The notes beneath the pieces were generated by a model, which was not told the origin of the DNA, made no database searches, and saw nothing but the letters and a program-made list of their open reading frames with translations. This document shows, one piece after another, positions 5,140-12,281 of a DNA stretch of 13,169 bases (the first letter of the stretch is position 1; each line of letters begins with the position of its first letter). Both the position numbers and the translations under genes were made by a program. This DNA comes from Lysobacterales bacterium (GTDB lineage: Bacteria > Pseudomonadota > Gammaproteobacteria > Xanthomonadales > Rhodanobacteraceae), in NCBI GenBank assembly GCA_013298265.1, contig JAAFHE010000033.1, positions 1 through 13,169 on the forward strand, read 5' to 3'.

Positions 5140-7674
5140 ATGGATGACATCACTATCTCCGGACGCGGCGACGACGCGCCGCGCGTTCCCTGGCGTCTTC
5201 GCCTGTTCGGCCGCCTGCTCGAATCCTGGATACGCATAAAGCCGGACCCGGCGAATCCGCTCAGCTTGCTCGCGCCCGGCGTTCCGGTCTGCTACGTCAC
5301 CGAGCGTTACGGCCTTTCCGATGCGCTGATCCTGGAGCAGGCTTGTCGCGAAGCCGGCCTGCCGTCGGCGCTGATCCCGCTGCAGGACATTTCCACGCGA
5401 CGCAAGCGCAGCTATTTCGCAACCTCGATGCGCAACAGCCTGCTCTGGAGCCGCGCACGTCGGCGCTCGCCGACCCAGCCGCTGGCCGAACTGGTTGCCC
5501 AACTCGAGCTTTTCCCGGATCTCGACGTGCAACTGGTACCGGTATCGATCTTCGTCGGCCGAGCGCCTAGTCGTCAGTCGGGCTGGTTCAGCGTGCTGTT
5601 TTCGGAAAACTGGGTTGTCGTCGGCCGCTTCCGCCGCCTGCTGGGACTGATCCTCAACGGTCGCGATACACATGTGCAGTTTTCCGCGCCCGTGTCCCTG
5701 CGCAGCGTGCTGGTGGAAGAACACAGCCAGCCGCGCGAGCGCACCGTACGTAAGATTTCGCGCGTGCTGCGCGCACACTTCCGTCGCATCCGCGCGGCGG
5801 TGATCGGTCCCGACCTGTCGCATCGGCGCACCATCGTCGACGCCGTGGTCAATGCCGAACCGGTGCAGGAAGTCGTCGCCGCCACCGCGCTCAAGGAATC
5901 GCTGTCGCGCGAGCAGGCCATGCGCCGCGCGCATGATTACGCGGTCGAAATCGCCGCCGACTATTCACACCCGGTCGTGCGCTCGATCTCCTTCCTGCTG
6001 ATGAGTTTCTGGAACAAGCTCTACGCCGGCGTGACGATGAACCATTTCGATCGCGTGCGCGCCGTGGCGCCGGGACACGAGATCATCTACGTGCCCTGCC
6101 ATCGCAGCCACATCGACTATCTGCTCGTGAGCTGGCTGCTCTACACCAACGGCATCGTGCCGCCGCACATCGCCGCGGGCGTAAACCTCAATCTGCCGCT
6201 GGTCGGCCCGCTGCTGCGCCGAGGCGGAGCGTTCTTCCTGCGCCGCAGCTTCAAGTCGAACGCGTTGTATTCGGCCGTGTTTACCGAATACGTGAGCCAG
6301 CTGTTTGCGCGCGGCGTGTCGATGGAATACTTCATCGAGGGTGGCCGTTCGCGCACGGGACGCCTGCTGCAGCCCAAGTCGGGCATGCTGGCAATCACGA
6401 TGCGCGCGTTTCTGCGCGAGTCGCGTCGTCCCGTCGTGTTCCAGCCGGTCTACATCGGCTACGAAAAGCTCATGGAAGGCAACAGCTACATCGGTGAGCT
6501 GTCGGGCCAGGCCAAGAAGAAGGAATCGCTGTTCGCGCTGGTGCGCTCGCTGCGCAAACTGCGCGAGCACTACGGCCGCGTCGCGGTGAATTTCGGGGAA
6601 CCCGTCTTTCTCGAGGAACTGCTGCAGCGCGAGGCGCCCGACTGGCGCGCGACCGCCGGCGTGGAAAAACCCGAATGGTTCGTCCGCAGCGTGGACGCGC
6701 TGGCCGAGCGCATACAGATCAGCATTAACCGCGCCGCCGACGTCAATCCGATCAATCTGCTGGCAGTCGCGTTGCTGGCCACGCCCAAGCACGCGATGGC
6801 CGAGACCGATCTCGTTGCACAACTTGATCTGTACAAAAATCTTCTCACCGACCTGCCTTACGGCGAGCGCGTCACGCTGACTGCGAGGACGCCGCAGGAA
6901 ATCGTCGCGTATGGCGAGAAAATGCAGTGGATACGCCGCATTCGCCATCCACTAGGCGATGTGCTGACCAGCGAGGGCACGCAGGCCACGCTGCTGTCCT
7001 ACTTCCGCAACAACGTGCTGCACCTGTTCGCAGCCTCGGCCTGGATAGCCTGCTGCTTCATCAACAACCGGCGTATGGCGCGCGCCTCGCTGCTGCGACT
7101 GTCAAAGCTGATCTATCCGTTCATCCAGTCAGAGCTGTTCCTGCCCTGGGACGAAGCCGGCTTCGTCGAACGCATCCAGGCCACGGTCGATTTCTTTGTC
7201 CACCGCGGCGTGCTGACGCCCGATGCCGACGGCCGCGTACTCAATCGCGGCGCCGGCCAGGGCGACGCCGCCTTCCAGCTACGCACGCTCGCACACAGTC
7301 TCCTGCAGGCGTTCGAGCGTTACTACATCACGATCGCGGTACTGGTGAAGCACGGCCCGCATACGATCAGTTCGGCGGAACTTGAGAACTTGTGCACATT
7401 GACGGCACAGCGGCTGACCCTGCTGCACGAACTCAATGCGCCCGAGTTCTTCGACAAGGCGCTGTTCAAGGGCTTCATCCAGCAGCTACGCGAGCGCAAG
7501 GTGATCTGGACTGACGATGCCGGCAAGCTCGATTTCGACGCGGCGCTCAATGTCGTGGCCAAGGATGCGAAGGTGATCCTGAGTCGCGAGATCCGCCACG
7601 GCATCCTCAAGCTCGCGCCGCAACCCAAAGCAGCCGCGCAGGCGCCCGAGGTCGCGGCAGACCAGGCCGGCTGA
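5140..7674 (+). CDS. plsB: Glycerol-3-phosphate 1-O-acyltransferase PlsB
   Basis: PlsB acylates sn-glycerol 3-phosphate at C1 using acyl-ACP or acyl-CoA, committing it to phospholipid synthesis at the inner membrane. At 844 aa it is slightly longer than E. coli PlsB (807 aa). All four acyltransferase blocks are present and intact: block I HRSHIDYLL with catalytic His321 and Asp326 (HX4D), block II GGAFFLRRSF at 362-371, block III FIEGGRSRTGR at 398-408 for glycerol-3-phosphate binding, and block IV VFQPVYIGYE at 433-442. The long N-terminal region (1-320) and the C-terminal half match the PlsB layout, not the short PlsY or PlsC families. The C-terminus ends in an Ala/Pro/Gln-rich tail. The start at 5140 is the only convenient ATG between the terminator and the conserved N-terminal region, although it lacks a ribosome binding site. 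The gene stands alone. Confidence 0.96.
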   Translation: MDDITISGRGDDAPRVPWRLRLFGRLLESWIRIKPDPANPLSLLAPGVPVCYVTERYGLSDALILEQACREAGLPSALIPLQDISTRRKRSYFATSMRNSLLWSRARRRSPTQPLAELVAQLELFPDLDVQLVPVSIFVGRAPSRQSGWFSVLFSENWVVVGRFRRLLGLILNGRDTHVQFSAPVSLRSVLVEEHSQPRERTVRKISRVLRAHFRRIRAAVIGPDLSHRRTIVDAVVNAEPVQEVVAATALKESLSREQAMRRAHDYAVEIAADYSHPVVRSISFLLMSFWNKLYAGVTMNHFDRVRAVAPGHEIIYVPCHRSHIDYLLVSWLLYTNGIVPPHIAAGVNLNLPLVGPLLRRGGAFFLRRSFKSNALYSAVFTEYVSQLFARGVSMEYFIEGGRSRTGRLLQPKSGMLAITMRAFLRESRRPVVFQPVYIGYEKLMEGNSYIGELSGQAKKKESLFALVRSLRKLREHYGRVAVNFGEPVFLEELLQREAPDWRATAGVEKPEWFVRSVDALAERIQISINRAADVNPINLLAVALLATPKHAMAETDLVAQLDLYKNLLTDLPYGERVTLTARTPQEIVAYGEKMQWIRRIRHPLGDVLTSEGTQATLLSYFRNNVLHLFAASAWIACCFINNRRMARASLLRLSKLIYPFIQSELFLPWDEAGFVERIQATVDFFVHRGVLTPDADGRVLNRGAGQGDAAFQLRTLAHSLLQAFERYYITIAVLVKHGPHTISSAELENLCTLTAQRLTLLHELNAPEFFDKALFKGFIQQLRERKVIWTDDAGKLDFDAALNVVAKDAKVILSREIRHGILKLAPQPKAAAQAPEVAADQAG

Positions 7675-7700
7675 ACCGCGCGGAGGCGCTGCCGGATCCG

Positions 7701-7728
7701 ATATGCGTGAGCGGCATATGACGCTCAC
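7701..7728. promoter_or_regulatory. Overlapping alternative hairpins between plsB and the antiporter gene
   Basis: Four segments run in the order A-B-A'-B': ATATGC (7701-7706), GTGAGCG (7707-7713), GCATAT (7714-7719) and CGCTCAC (7722-7728). A pairs perfectly with A', and B pairs perfectly with B'. B forms the whole loop of the first hairpin, so the two stems are mutually exclusive or could form a tight pseudoknot. No T-tract follows, so it is not a typical intrinsic terminator. It could be a plsB 3' end structure or a control element in the antiporter leader. Confidence 0.4.
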
Positions 7729-7763
7729 CGGCGGGCATTTCTGAATAGCCGTCCAGATGCTTA

Positions 7764-7778
7764 TGCTGCTATGCAGCA
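7764..7778. repeat. 15-bp palindrome upstream of the antiporter start
   Basis: TGCTGC (7764-7769) and GCAGCA (7773-7778) are exact inverted arms around TAT. The alternative start codon ATG at 7771 lies in the centre. The element also contains TGCTATGCA, which resembles an extended -10 (TGN-TATGCA), so it could be an operator over a promoter with transcription starting near 7782. Confidence 0.3.
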
Positions 7779-7809
7779 CGGCGCACTGCGCCCTCTTTCT
7801 GGAACTGCC

Positions 7810-9144
7810 ATGTCGTTTCCCGTCTCTGCCCGGGCACTGTTGCCGCTCGGCGTGTTCCTGTCGCTGTTTCTTGGCACCGGGCTGTGGTTCACGCTGCAGG
7901 GCCATCCCGACGCGTTCTATCAGTTGCGCGCGCCGGTCGCGATCCTGCCGGCGATCGCGCTCGCGTTGTGGCTGGGCCGGCGCGACAAGCCGCTGGACAC
8001 GCTGCTGGCCGGCATGGGCAACAGCGACGTCATGCTGATGTGCCTGATCTTCCTGCTCGCCGGCGCGTTCGCCGCCGTGAGCAAGGCGATCGGTGGTGTC
8101 GATGCCGTGGTGTGGCTGACCCTCACCGCGATTCCGTCCTGGCTTGCCTTGCCGGGGCTGTTTCTGGTTGCCGGATTCGTCGCGCTGGCGATGGGTACGT
8201 CGATGGGCACCATCGCGGCGGTCGCGCCGATCGCGCTGGGCGTGGCCGAAGCAGCGGGTATTGCGCCGGCGCTCGCATTGGGCGCAGTGCTCAGCGGTGC
8301 GACGTTCGGCGACAACCTGTCGGTGATTTCGGACACGGCCATCGCCGCCTCGCGTCTGCAGGGCGCGAGCATGCGCGACAAGTTCCGTGCGAATTTCTGG
8401 CTCGCGCTGCCGGCTGCGCTATCTTGCCTGGTACTGCTCGCGCTGCTCGGTGACGGCACGGCCGCGCCGTCGGTGGCTCCCGCATCACCGTGGCTGGCGC
8501 TGCCTTATCTCATCGTGCTCGTGCTCGCGCTGTTGGGCGTGGATGTGCTGGTCGTCCTCGGCGTCGGTCTTGTGCTGGCCGGTGCATTCGGCTTCGTGTT
8601 GAAGAGCGGGTACTCGGCAGCAGCATTCAGCAGCGACATCTACGCCGGCTTCGAAGGCATGTTCGAGATCACGCTGCTGTCGTTGCTGATCGGCGGTCTT
8701 GCCGCTCTCGTGCGTGCGCAGGGCGGACTGGCCTGGATGGCCGCGCGCATCGCCAGGCTGGCGGGTGGCAGCGCCGGGCGTCGCAGCGGCGAGCTGTCCA
8801 TCGCGGCGATATCGACACTGACCGACGTGTTCACGGCCAACAACACCGTGGCGCTGCTGATCAGCGGCAGCACGGCGCGCGAAATCGCCGAACGCCACGG
8901 CGTGAGCCCGGCACGCAGCGCCAGCCTGCTCGACATCTTTGCCTGCGTGACCCAGAGCGTGCTGCCGTACGGCGCGCAGATCCTGCTGGCCGCGTCGATC
9001 GCCAAGGCGTCGCCGCTGGAACTCGTCGGCCAGGTTCACTATGGCGGGTTGCTGGCGCTGGCTGCACTGGCATCGATCGCCTTTGGCCTGCCGCGTCGCG
9101 CGCTGCGGCCCGCGCCAGTGCCCGGTCTCGTTCAGGCCGGCTGA
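7810..9144 (+). CDS. NhaC-family Na+/H+ antiporter (ion transporter superfamily)
   Basis: This inner-membrane protein of 444 aa is built of about ten to twelve hydrophobic segments across its whole length and probably exchanges Na+, or Na+ with an organic acid, for protons. NhaC-type signatures are visible: GTSMGTIAAVAPIALG at 129-144, GATFGDNLSVISDTAIAA at 163-180 and TDVFTANNTVALL at 338-350. The two re-entrant-like motifs carry the Asp and Ser/Thr residues expected at the ion site. I chose the ATG at 7810, preceded by GGAA at 7801-7804, over the in-frame ATG at 7771. The extra 13 residues (MQHGALRPLSGTA) are not membrane-like, and 7771 lies inside a palindrome with no ribosome binding site. 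The 3' end overlaps the convergent ydcH-like gene by 13 bp. Exact substrate is unknown; malate/lactate exchange is possible in this family. Confidence 0.85.
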   Translation: MSFPVSARALLPLGVFLSLFLGTGLWFTLQGHPDAFYQLRAPVAILPAIALALWLGRRDKPLDTLLAGMGNSDVMLMCLIFLLAGAFAAVSKAIGGVDAVVWLTLTAIPSWLALPGLFLVAGFVALAMGTSMGTIAAVAPIALGVAEAAGIAPALALGAVLSGATFGDNLSVISDTAIAASRLQGASMRDKFRANFWLALPAALSCLVLLALLGDGTAAPSVAPASPWLALPYLIVLVLALLGVDVLVVLGVGLVLAGAFGFVLKSGYSAAAFSSDIYAGFEGMFEITLLSLLIGGLAALVRAQGGLAWMAARIARLAGGSAGRRSGELSIAAISTLTDVFTANNTVALLISGSTAREIAERHGVSPARSASLLDIFACVTQSVLPYGAQILLAASIAKASPLELVGQVHYGGLLALAALASIAFGLPRRALRPAPVPGLVQAG

Positions 9145-9338
9145 TCGGGGATTAGCTGGCTTTCCAGGTAGGCGATCATGTCCTTGAGACGCAGCTTGCG
9201 CTTCTTGAAGCGCTTGAGCTGAAGCTCATCGGCGGCGCTGTCTGCGGAAAGGCGACCGATCGCGGCATCGAGGTCGCGATGTTCGATACGCAGCTCGATC
9301 AGCTGACGCGTGATTTCGGCAGGGTCCGGGCGTGGCAT
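9132..9338 (-). CDS. YdcH family small protein (DUF465)
   Basis: This 68-aa all-helical protein matches the DUF465/YdcH pattern: an N-terminal helix with [13 protein letters not shown] (residues 18-30), a short turn SADSAADE, then the Lys/Arg-rich helix [20 protein letters not shown] (41-60), whose KKRKLRLKD core is the family hallmark. It probably forms a two-helix coiled coil. Function is unknown across the family. The frame is open upstream to 9617, but residues before [10 protein letters not shown] are not protein-like, so the ATG at 9336-9338 is chosen; the ribosome binding site is weak. It is convergent with the antiporter gene, sharing its last 13 bp, and divergent from ttcA. Confidence 0.85.
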   Translation of the reverse strand: MPRPDPAEITRQLIELRIEHRDLDAAIGRLSADSAADELQLKRFKKRKLRLKDMIAYLESQLIPDQPA

Positions 9339-9442
9339 CGGTGAGCGCTTTAGGGAGTCGCCTGAGTGTAGTCCGCTTACGCGGCAGCTCGTAGGGTGGC
9401 ACAGAAACACGCCGCGCGGTCGGGAGGTGGGGTCGCCGCTGC

Positions 9443-9448
9443 TACAAT
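9443..9448 (+). promoter_or_regulatory. Candidate -10 box (TACAAT) for ttcA
   Basis: GCTACAATGGCCGCC lies 26 bp before the ttcA ATG at 9475, in the 136-bp divergent spacer from the ydcH-like gene. The predicted start near 9455 gives a leader of about 20 nt with no Shine-Dalgarno. No recognisable -35 is at the right distance. It is the same word as found before the phosphatase gene and plsB. Confidence 0.45.
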
Positions 9449-9474
9449 GGCCGCCTAATTTCGGCCCTTCTTCC

Positions 9475-10350
9475 ATGAGCATTGCCGCCGCACGCCAGCA
9501 GGAATTCAACGCCGCCAAGCTGGCCAAGCGGCTGCGCCGCCAGGTCGGCCAGGCGATCGCTGATTTCCAGATGATCGAAGACGGCGACCGCATCATGGTC
9601 TGCCTGTCCGGCGGCAAGGACTCCTACACGCTGCTGCAGCTCCTGCGTCAGCTCCAGGCCAAGGCACCGGTCGCCTTCGAACTGCATGCGGTGCACCTGG
9701 ACCAGAAACAGCCCGGCTACGACGCGCAGACGCTGCCGCGCTACCTCGAATCTATCGGCATGCCGTATACCGTCCTCGAACAGGACACCTACAGCGTGGT
9801 CAAGCGCGTAGTGCCCGAAGGCCGCACGATGTGCAGCCTGTGTTCGCGCCTGCGCCGCGGCAATCTGTATGACCACGCCGCCACGCAGGGCTATACCAAG
9901 ATTGCGCTCGGCCACCACCGCGACGACATCGTCGAGACGCTGTTCCTGAATCTGTTCTACCAGGCCAAGCTCAAGGCCATGCCGCCCAAGCTGCGTTCCG
10001 ACGACGGCCGCAACGTGGTGATTCGGCCGCTGGCCTACTGCCGCGAGGACGACATCGCCGACTACGCGCAGCGGCAGAATTTTCCGATCATGCCGTGCAA
10101 TCTCTGTGGTTCGCAGGAAAACCTGCAGCGCAAGGCGATCAAGGCGATGCTGACCGACTGGGAGCACAGGTTCCCGGGTCGCGTCGAGAACGTGTTCCGA
10201 GCGATCGGCGACGTATCGCCCTCGCAACTGGCCGACCGCAACCTGTTCGATTTCGCTTCGCTGGGCGGACGCGGCACGGCGCGCACGGTTGCCAGCGACT
10301 GGCTGCGCGGCGAACCGGCCGGCGCAGAAACTGAGACCGTCGCCGGCTAG
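9475..10350 (+). CDS. ttcA: tRNA 2-thiocytidine(32) biosynthesis protein TtcA
   Basis: TtcA is a cytoplasmic PP-loop ATPase that thiolates cytidine 32 in the anticodon loop of certain tRNAs using a [4Fe-4S] cluster. This 291-aa copy is a little shorter than the 311 aa of E. coli. The PP-loop SGGKDS is at residues 45-50. The two CxxC motifs that define the family are MCSLC (Cys120, Cys123) and PCNLCG (Cys208, Cys211). The [10 protein letters not shown] segment near residue 144, and [11 protein letters not shown] after the second CxxC, are also typical. The start at 9475 gives the expected short N-terminal extension before the PP-loop; the frame is open upstream to 9310, but that part is not conserved-looking. 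rdgC follows in the same direction after 70 bp. Confidence 0.96.
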   Translation: MSIAAARQQEFNAAKLAKRLRRQVGQAIADFQMIEDGDRIMVCLSGGKDSYTLLQLLRQLQAKAPVAFELHAVHLDQKQPGYDAQTLPRYLESIGMPYTVLEQDTYSVVKRVVPEGRTMCSLCSRLRRGNLYDHAATQGYTKIALGHHRDDIVETLFLNLFYQAKLKAMPPKLRSDDGRNVVIRPLAYCREDDIADYAQRQNFPIMPCNLCGSQENLQRKAIKAMLTDWEHRFPGRVENVFRAIGDVSPSQLADRNLFDFASLGGRGTARTVASDWLRGEPAGAETETVAG

Positions 10351-10390
10351 GTTCGCCGGCCGCGCGGAATCGCCGACCTTTTAACGCACT

Positions 10391-10408
10391 GGCAGGCCCA
10401 GGCCTGCC
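10391..10408. promoter_or_regulatory. Perfect palindrome in the rdgC leader
   Basis: GGCAGGCC (10391-10398) and GGCCTGCC (10401-10408) are exact inverted arms around CA. As RNA it forms a 7-bp hairpin with loop CCAG ending 4 nt before the rdgC Shine-Dalgarno GGGGA (10413-10417). There is no T-tract. It could be a stabilising or translation-modulating leader hairpin, or an operator. Confidence 0.45.
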
Positions 10409-10420
10409 TCATGGGGACTC

Positions 10421-11335
10421 ATGTTCTTCCGCAATCTGACTCTGTTCCGCTTTTCCGAAGCCATGGCCGAATCGCTGATCGAACTGGAAACCCAGCTCGA
10501 GCAAAAGCGTTTGCGCCCCTGCGGTCCGCTGGAGCAGTCCACGCGTGGATTCGTCTCCCCCCATGGCCGCAATGCCGATGTGCTCGTGCACAAGGTCGGG
10601 TCCTATACGCTGGTCGCCCTCGGTGGCGAGGACAAGCTGCTGCCGGGCTCTGTCGTCAACGAGGAACTGTCGACGCGGCTGCAGAAAATCACCGAGGAGC
10701 AGGGCCGTCGCGTCGGCGCGAAGGAGCGCAAGCGCATGAAGGACGACATCCTCACGGACTTCCTGCCGCGCGCGTTCGTGAAGCCCTATCGGCTGCTCGC
10801 GTATCTCGATCTCAAGAACGGCTGGCTCGTCGTCGACACGTCCAGCCGCAAGTCGGCCGAGGAAGTGCTGTCGGAGCTGCGCGAGGCGGCGGGCTCTTTC
10901 CCGGCCACGCCGATGGCACCGGAGGAGTCGCCGCGCACCTTGATGACGGACTGGGTGGTTAGTGGCAAGCTACCGGCCGGCTTGGTACTGGCGGACGAAT
11001 GCGAATTGCGCGACCCGGCCGAATCTGGCGCGATCGTGCGCTGCCGCCGCCAGGACCTTGAAACCGACGAGGTGCGTGAACACCTCAAGACCGGCAAGCA
11101 GGTGTATCAGCTCGGCCTCACCTTCGATGACCGCATCAGCCTCGTGCTTGGCGAAGATCTCGTCATCCGCAAGCTGCGCTTCCTCGACCAGGTGCTGGAC
11201 GAACTGACCGAGACCAATGCCGATTCGGCGGCCGCCGAGCTCGACTCGCGCATGGCGCTGATGACGCTGGAAGTCGAACGCCTGCTTGGCAAGCTCGACG
11301 AATGGTTCCGTCTGCCGCGCCCGACCGATCGCTGA
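10421..11335 (+). CDS. rdgC: Recombination-associated protein RdgC
   Basis: RdgC is a ring-shaped dimeric DNA-binding protein that coats double-stranded DNA and restrains RecA-mediated recombination; it becomes essential in E. coli lacking replication restart functions. At 304 aa it is the same size as the E. coli protein (303 aa). Family features include the N-terminus MFFRNLTLFRF, the segment FVSPHGR near residue 44, the KERKRMKDDILTDFLPRAF basic stretch at about 101-119 followed by LDLKNGWLVVDTSS, a mid-region LMTDWV and ECELRDP, and the C-terminal LTFDDRISLVL. Start choice is supported by GGGGA at 10413-10417. It lies 70 bp after ttcA with a palindrome between. An out-of-frame ATG at 10411 overlaps the Shine-Dalgarno but leads into a shadow frame. 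Confidence 0.96.
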   Translation: MFFRNLTLFRFSEAMAESLIELETQLEQKRLRPCGPLEQSTRGFVSPHGRNADVLVHKVGSYTLVALGGEDKLLPGSVVNEELSTRLQKITEEQGRRVGAKERKRMKDDILTDFLPRAFVKPYRLLAYLDLKNGWLVVDTSSRKSAEEVLSELREAAGSFPATPMAPEESPRTLMTDWVVSGKLPAGLVLADECELRDPAESGAIVRCRRQDLETDEVREHLKTGKQVYQLGLTFDDRISLVLGEDLVIRKLRFLDQVLDELTETNADSAAAELDSRMALMTLEVERLLGKLDEWFRLPRPTDR

Positions 11336-11410
11336 AACCCGGCGCGGCGACAATTCGAGGAAGCATCCCGGTCGCGCGGCAGCAGCGCGCCCGATCCAGG
11401 CAGGAGACTG

Positions 11411-11452
11411 TCGGTTTGTATTGAGCTCGTGGTAACAAGCTCGTTGAACCGG
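11411..11452 (+). promoter_or_regulatory. Imperfect 40-nt hairpin in the leader of the YgjP-like gene
   Basis: Lower arms CGGTT (11412-11416) and AACCG (11447-11451) are exact complements, and upper arms GAGCT (11423-11427) and AGCTC (11438-11442) are too. A further GT/AC pair lies above a C-A mismatch, under a GGTA loop. Wobble pairs and a 2-nt bulge join the two halves into one long stem. It lies about 40 nt before the ATG at 11494. The upper part also contains a direct repeat AGCTCGT (11424-11430 and 11438-11444). It may be a leader RNA structure or a protein-binding site. Confidence 0.4.
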
Positions 11453-11493
11453 GTCCATCGTGTATCGGCGGGCGGGCAGGGTAAGGAACTGAC

Positions 11494-12255
11494 ATGGCCC
11501 CGGACGACAACCACTATCTGGAACTGTCCACCCCCAACGGGGAGACGATCAAGGTCTTGAAGAAGGCCCATCCGCAGGCGCGCCGGCTGCGCCTGACAGT
11601 CACTTCGCATGGCGCCCGCCTGTCCTACCCCGAGGGAACCCACCCGGCCCAGGTCTTCGCGTTCCTGCGCAAGCATGTCGACTGGTTGGAACGGAAGCTC
11701 GATCAGCTACAACTGGATCGCTCCGGTCCACCGCCACTGCAGCCGGGCACACCAACCCTGATCCCGCTGCGCGGAGAGACTACGCAGATGCTATGGCGTG
11801 AAGGCGCCTATCCCGGCATTGCCCATGAGGGCGACAAGCTTGTTCTGACCTTGCCCCATGCCCAGGGCAAGCGCGTCCTGCCGGCAGCGCGCGCATTGCT
11901 GCGGTCCTTTCTCGATGCGCAGATCCGCCGCGACGTTTCGCGCCTGCTCGCCCGCTACACCTCCGAATTGCAGGCGGCGCCCATGGCCGTGCGCGTGAAA
12001 CCGCTCAAGAGCCTGTGGGGCAGCCTCGACACGCGCGACTGCATGACGCTGGACCTGGCCCTGGCGCTGGCACCGCCGGCGGCGCTGAAATACGTCGTTG
12101 TCCACGAACTGTGCCATCTCAAGATCCGCAACCACTCGCCTCGTTACTGGAATCTTGTCGCGAGCTTCTACCCGGACTGGAAGGAACAGCGCGACTGGCT
12201 GCGCGAAAAAGGCCATGCGCTCAAGGCCGAGCTGTCGCGGCTTGTCGACCCCTGA
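11494..12255 (+). CDS. YgjP-like zinc metallopeptidase (DUF45, M48-type)
   Basis: This 253-aa cytoplasmic protein has an N-terminal beta-rich region (about 1-110) and a C-terminal zinc-protease-like domain. The HExxH motif is HELCH at 204-208, with His204 and His208 as zinc ligands, Glu205 as the catalytic residue and His214 in NHSPRYW as the likely third ligand. YVVVHELCHL followed by a nearby NHSxxYW is characteristic of the YgjP/DUF45 family, whose physiological substrate is uncertain. The usual RWGSC-type motif ahead of the active site reads SLWGSLD (173-179), so its Arg and Cys are missing. The start is well supported by TAAGGA at 11482-11487. No signal peptide or membrane segment is seen. 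It converges on the hydrolase gene with a 26-bp gap that contains no clear terminator. Confidence 0.88.
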   Translation: MAPDDNHYLELSTPNGETIKVLKKAHPQARRLRLTVTSHGARLSYPEGTHPAQVFAFLRKHVDWLERKLDQLQLDRSGPPPLQPGTPTLIPLRGETTQMLWREGAYPGIAHEGDKLVLTLPHAQGKRVLPAARALLRSFLDAQIRRDVSRLLARYTSELQAAPMAVRVKPLKSLWGSLDTRDCMTLDLALALAPPAALKYVVVHELCHLKIRNHSPRYWNLVASFYPDWKEQRDWLREKGHALKAELSRLVDP

Positions 12256-12281
12256 ACCGGATCCGCACGCCCGCGCTGCGA

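Noticed and set aside
5965..6948. Minus-strand open frame opposite plsB (327 codons)
   Set aside because: It is opposite the catalytic core of plsB. The His/Arg/Ala/Gln-rich composition is typical of antisense frames in GC-rich genomes.
9339..9617. Upstream extension of the ydcH-like gene to 9617 on the minus strand
   Set aside because: It would overlap the ttcA start region and adds a sequence unlike DUF465 proteins, which are normally about 70 aa.
10342..10382. Possible terminator after ttcA (GCCGGC repeats, then CCTTTTAA)
   Set aside because: The GCCGGC/GCCGGC stem is not adjacent to the T-run, and the alternative GGTT/GACC stem has mismatches. It is too weak to call.
11374..11390. GCGCG/CGCGC hairpin after rdgC
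   Set aside because: It is a short CG-only stem without a T-run in a GC-rich spacer, so neither a terminator nor a regulatory role is supported.
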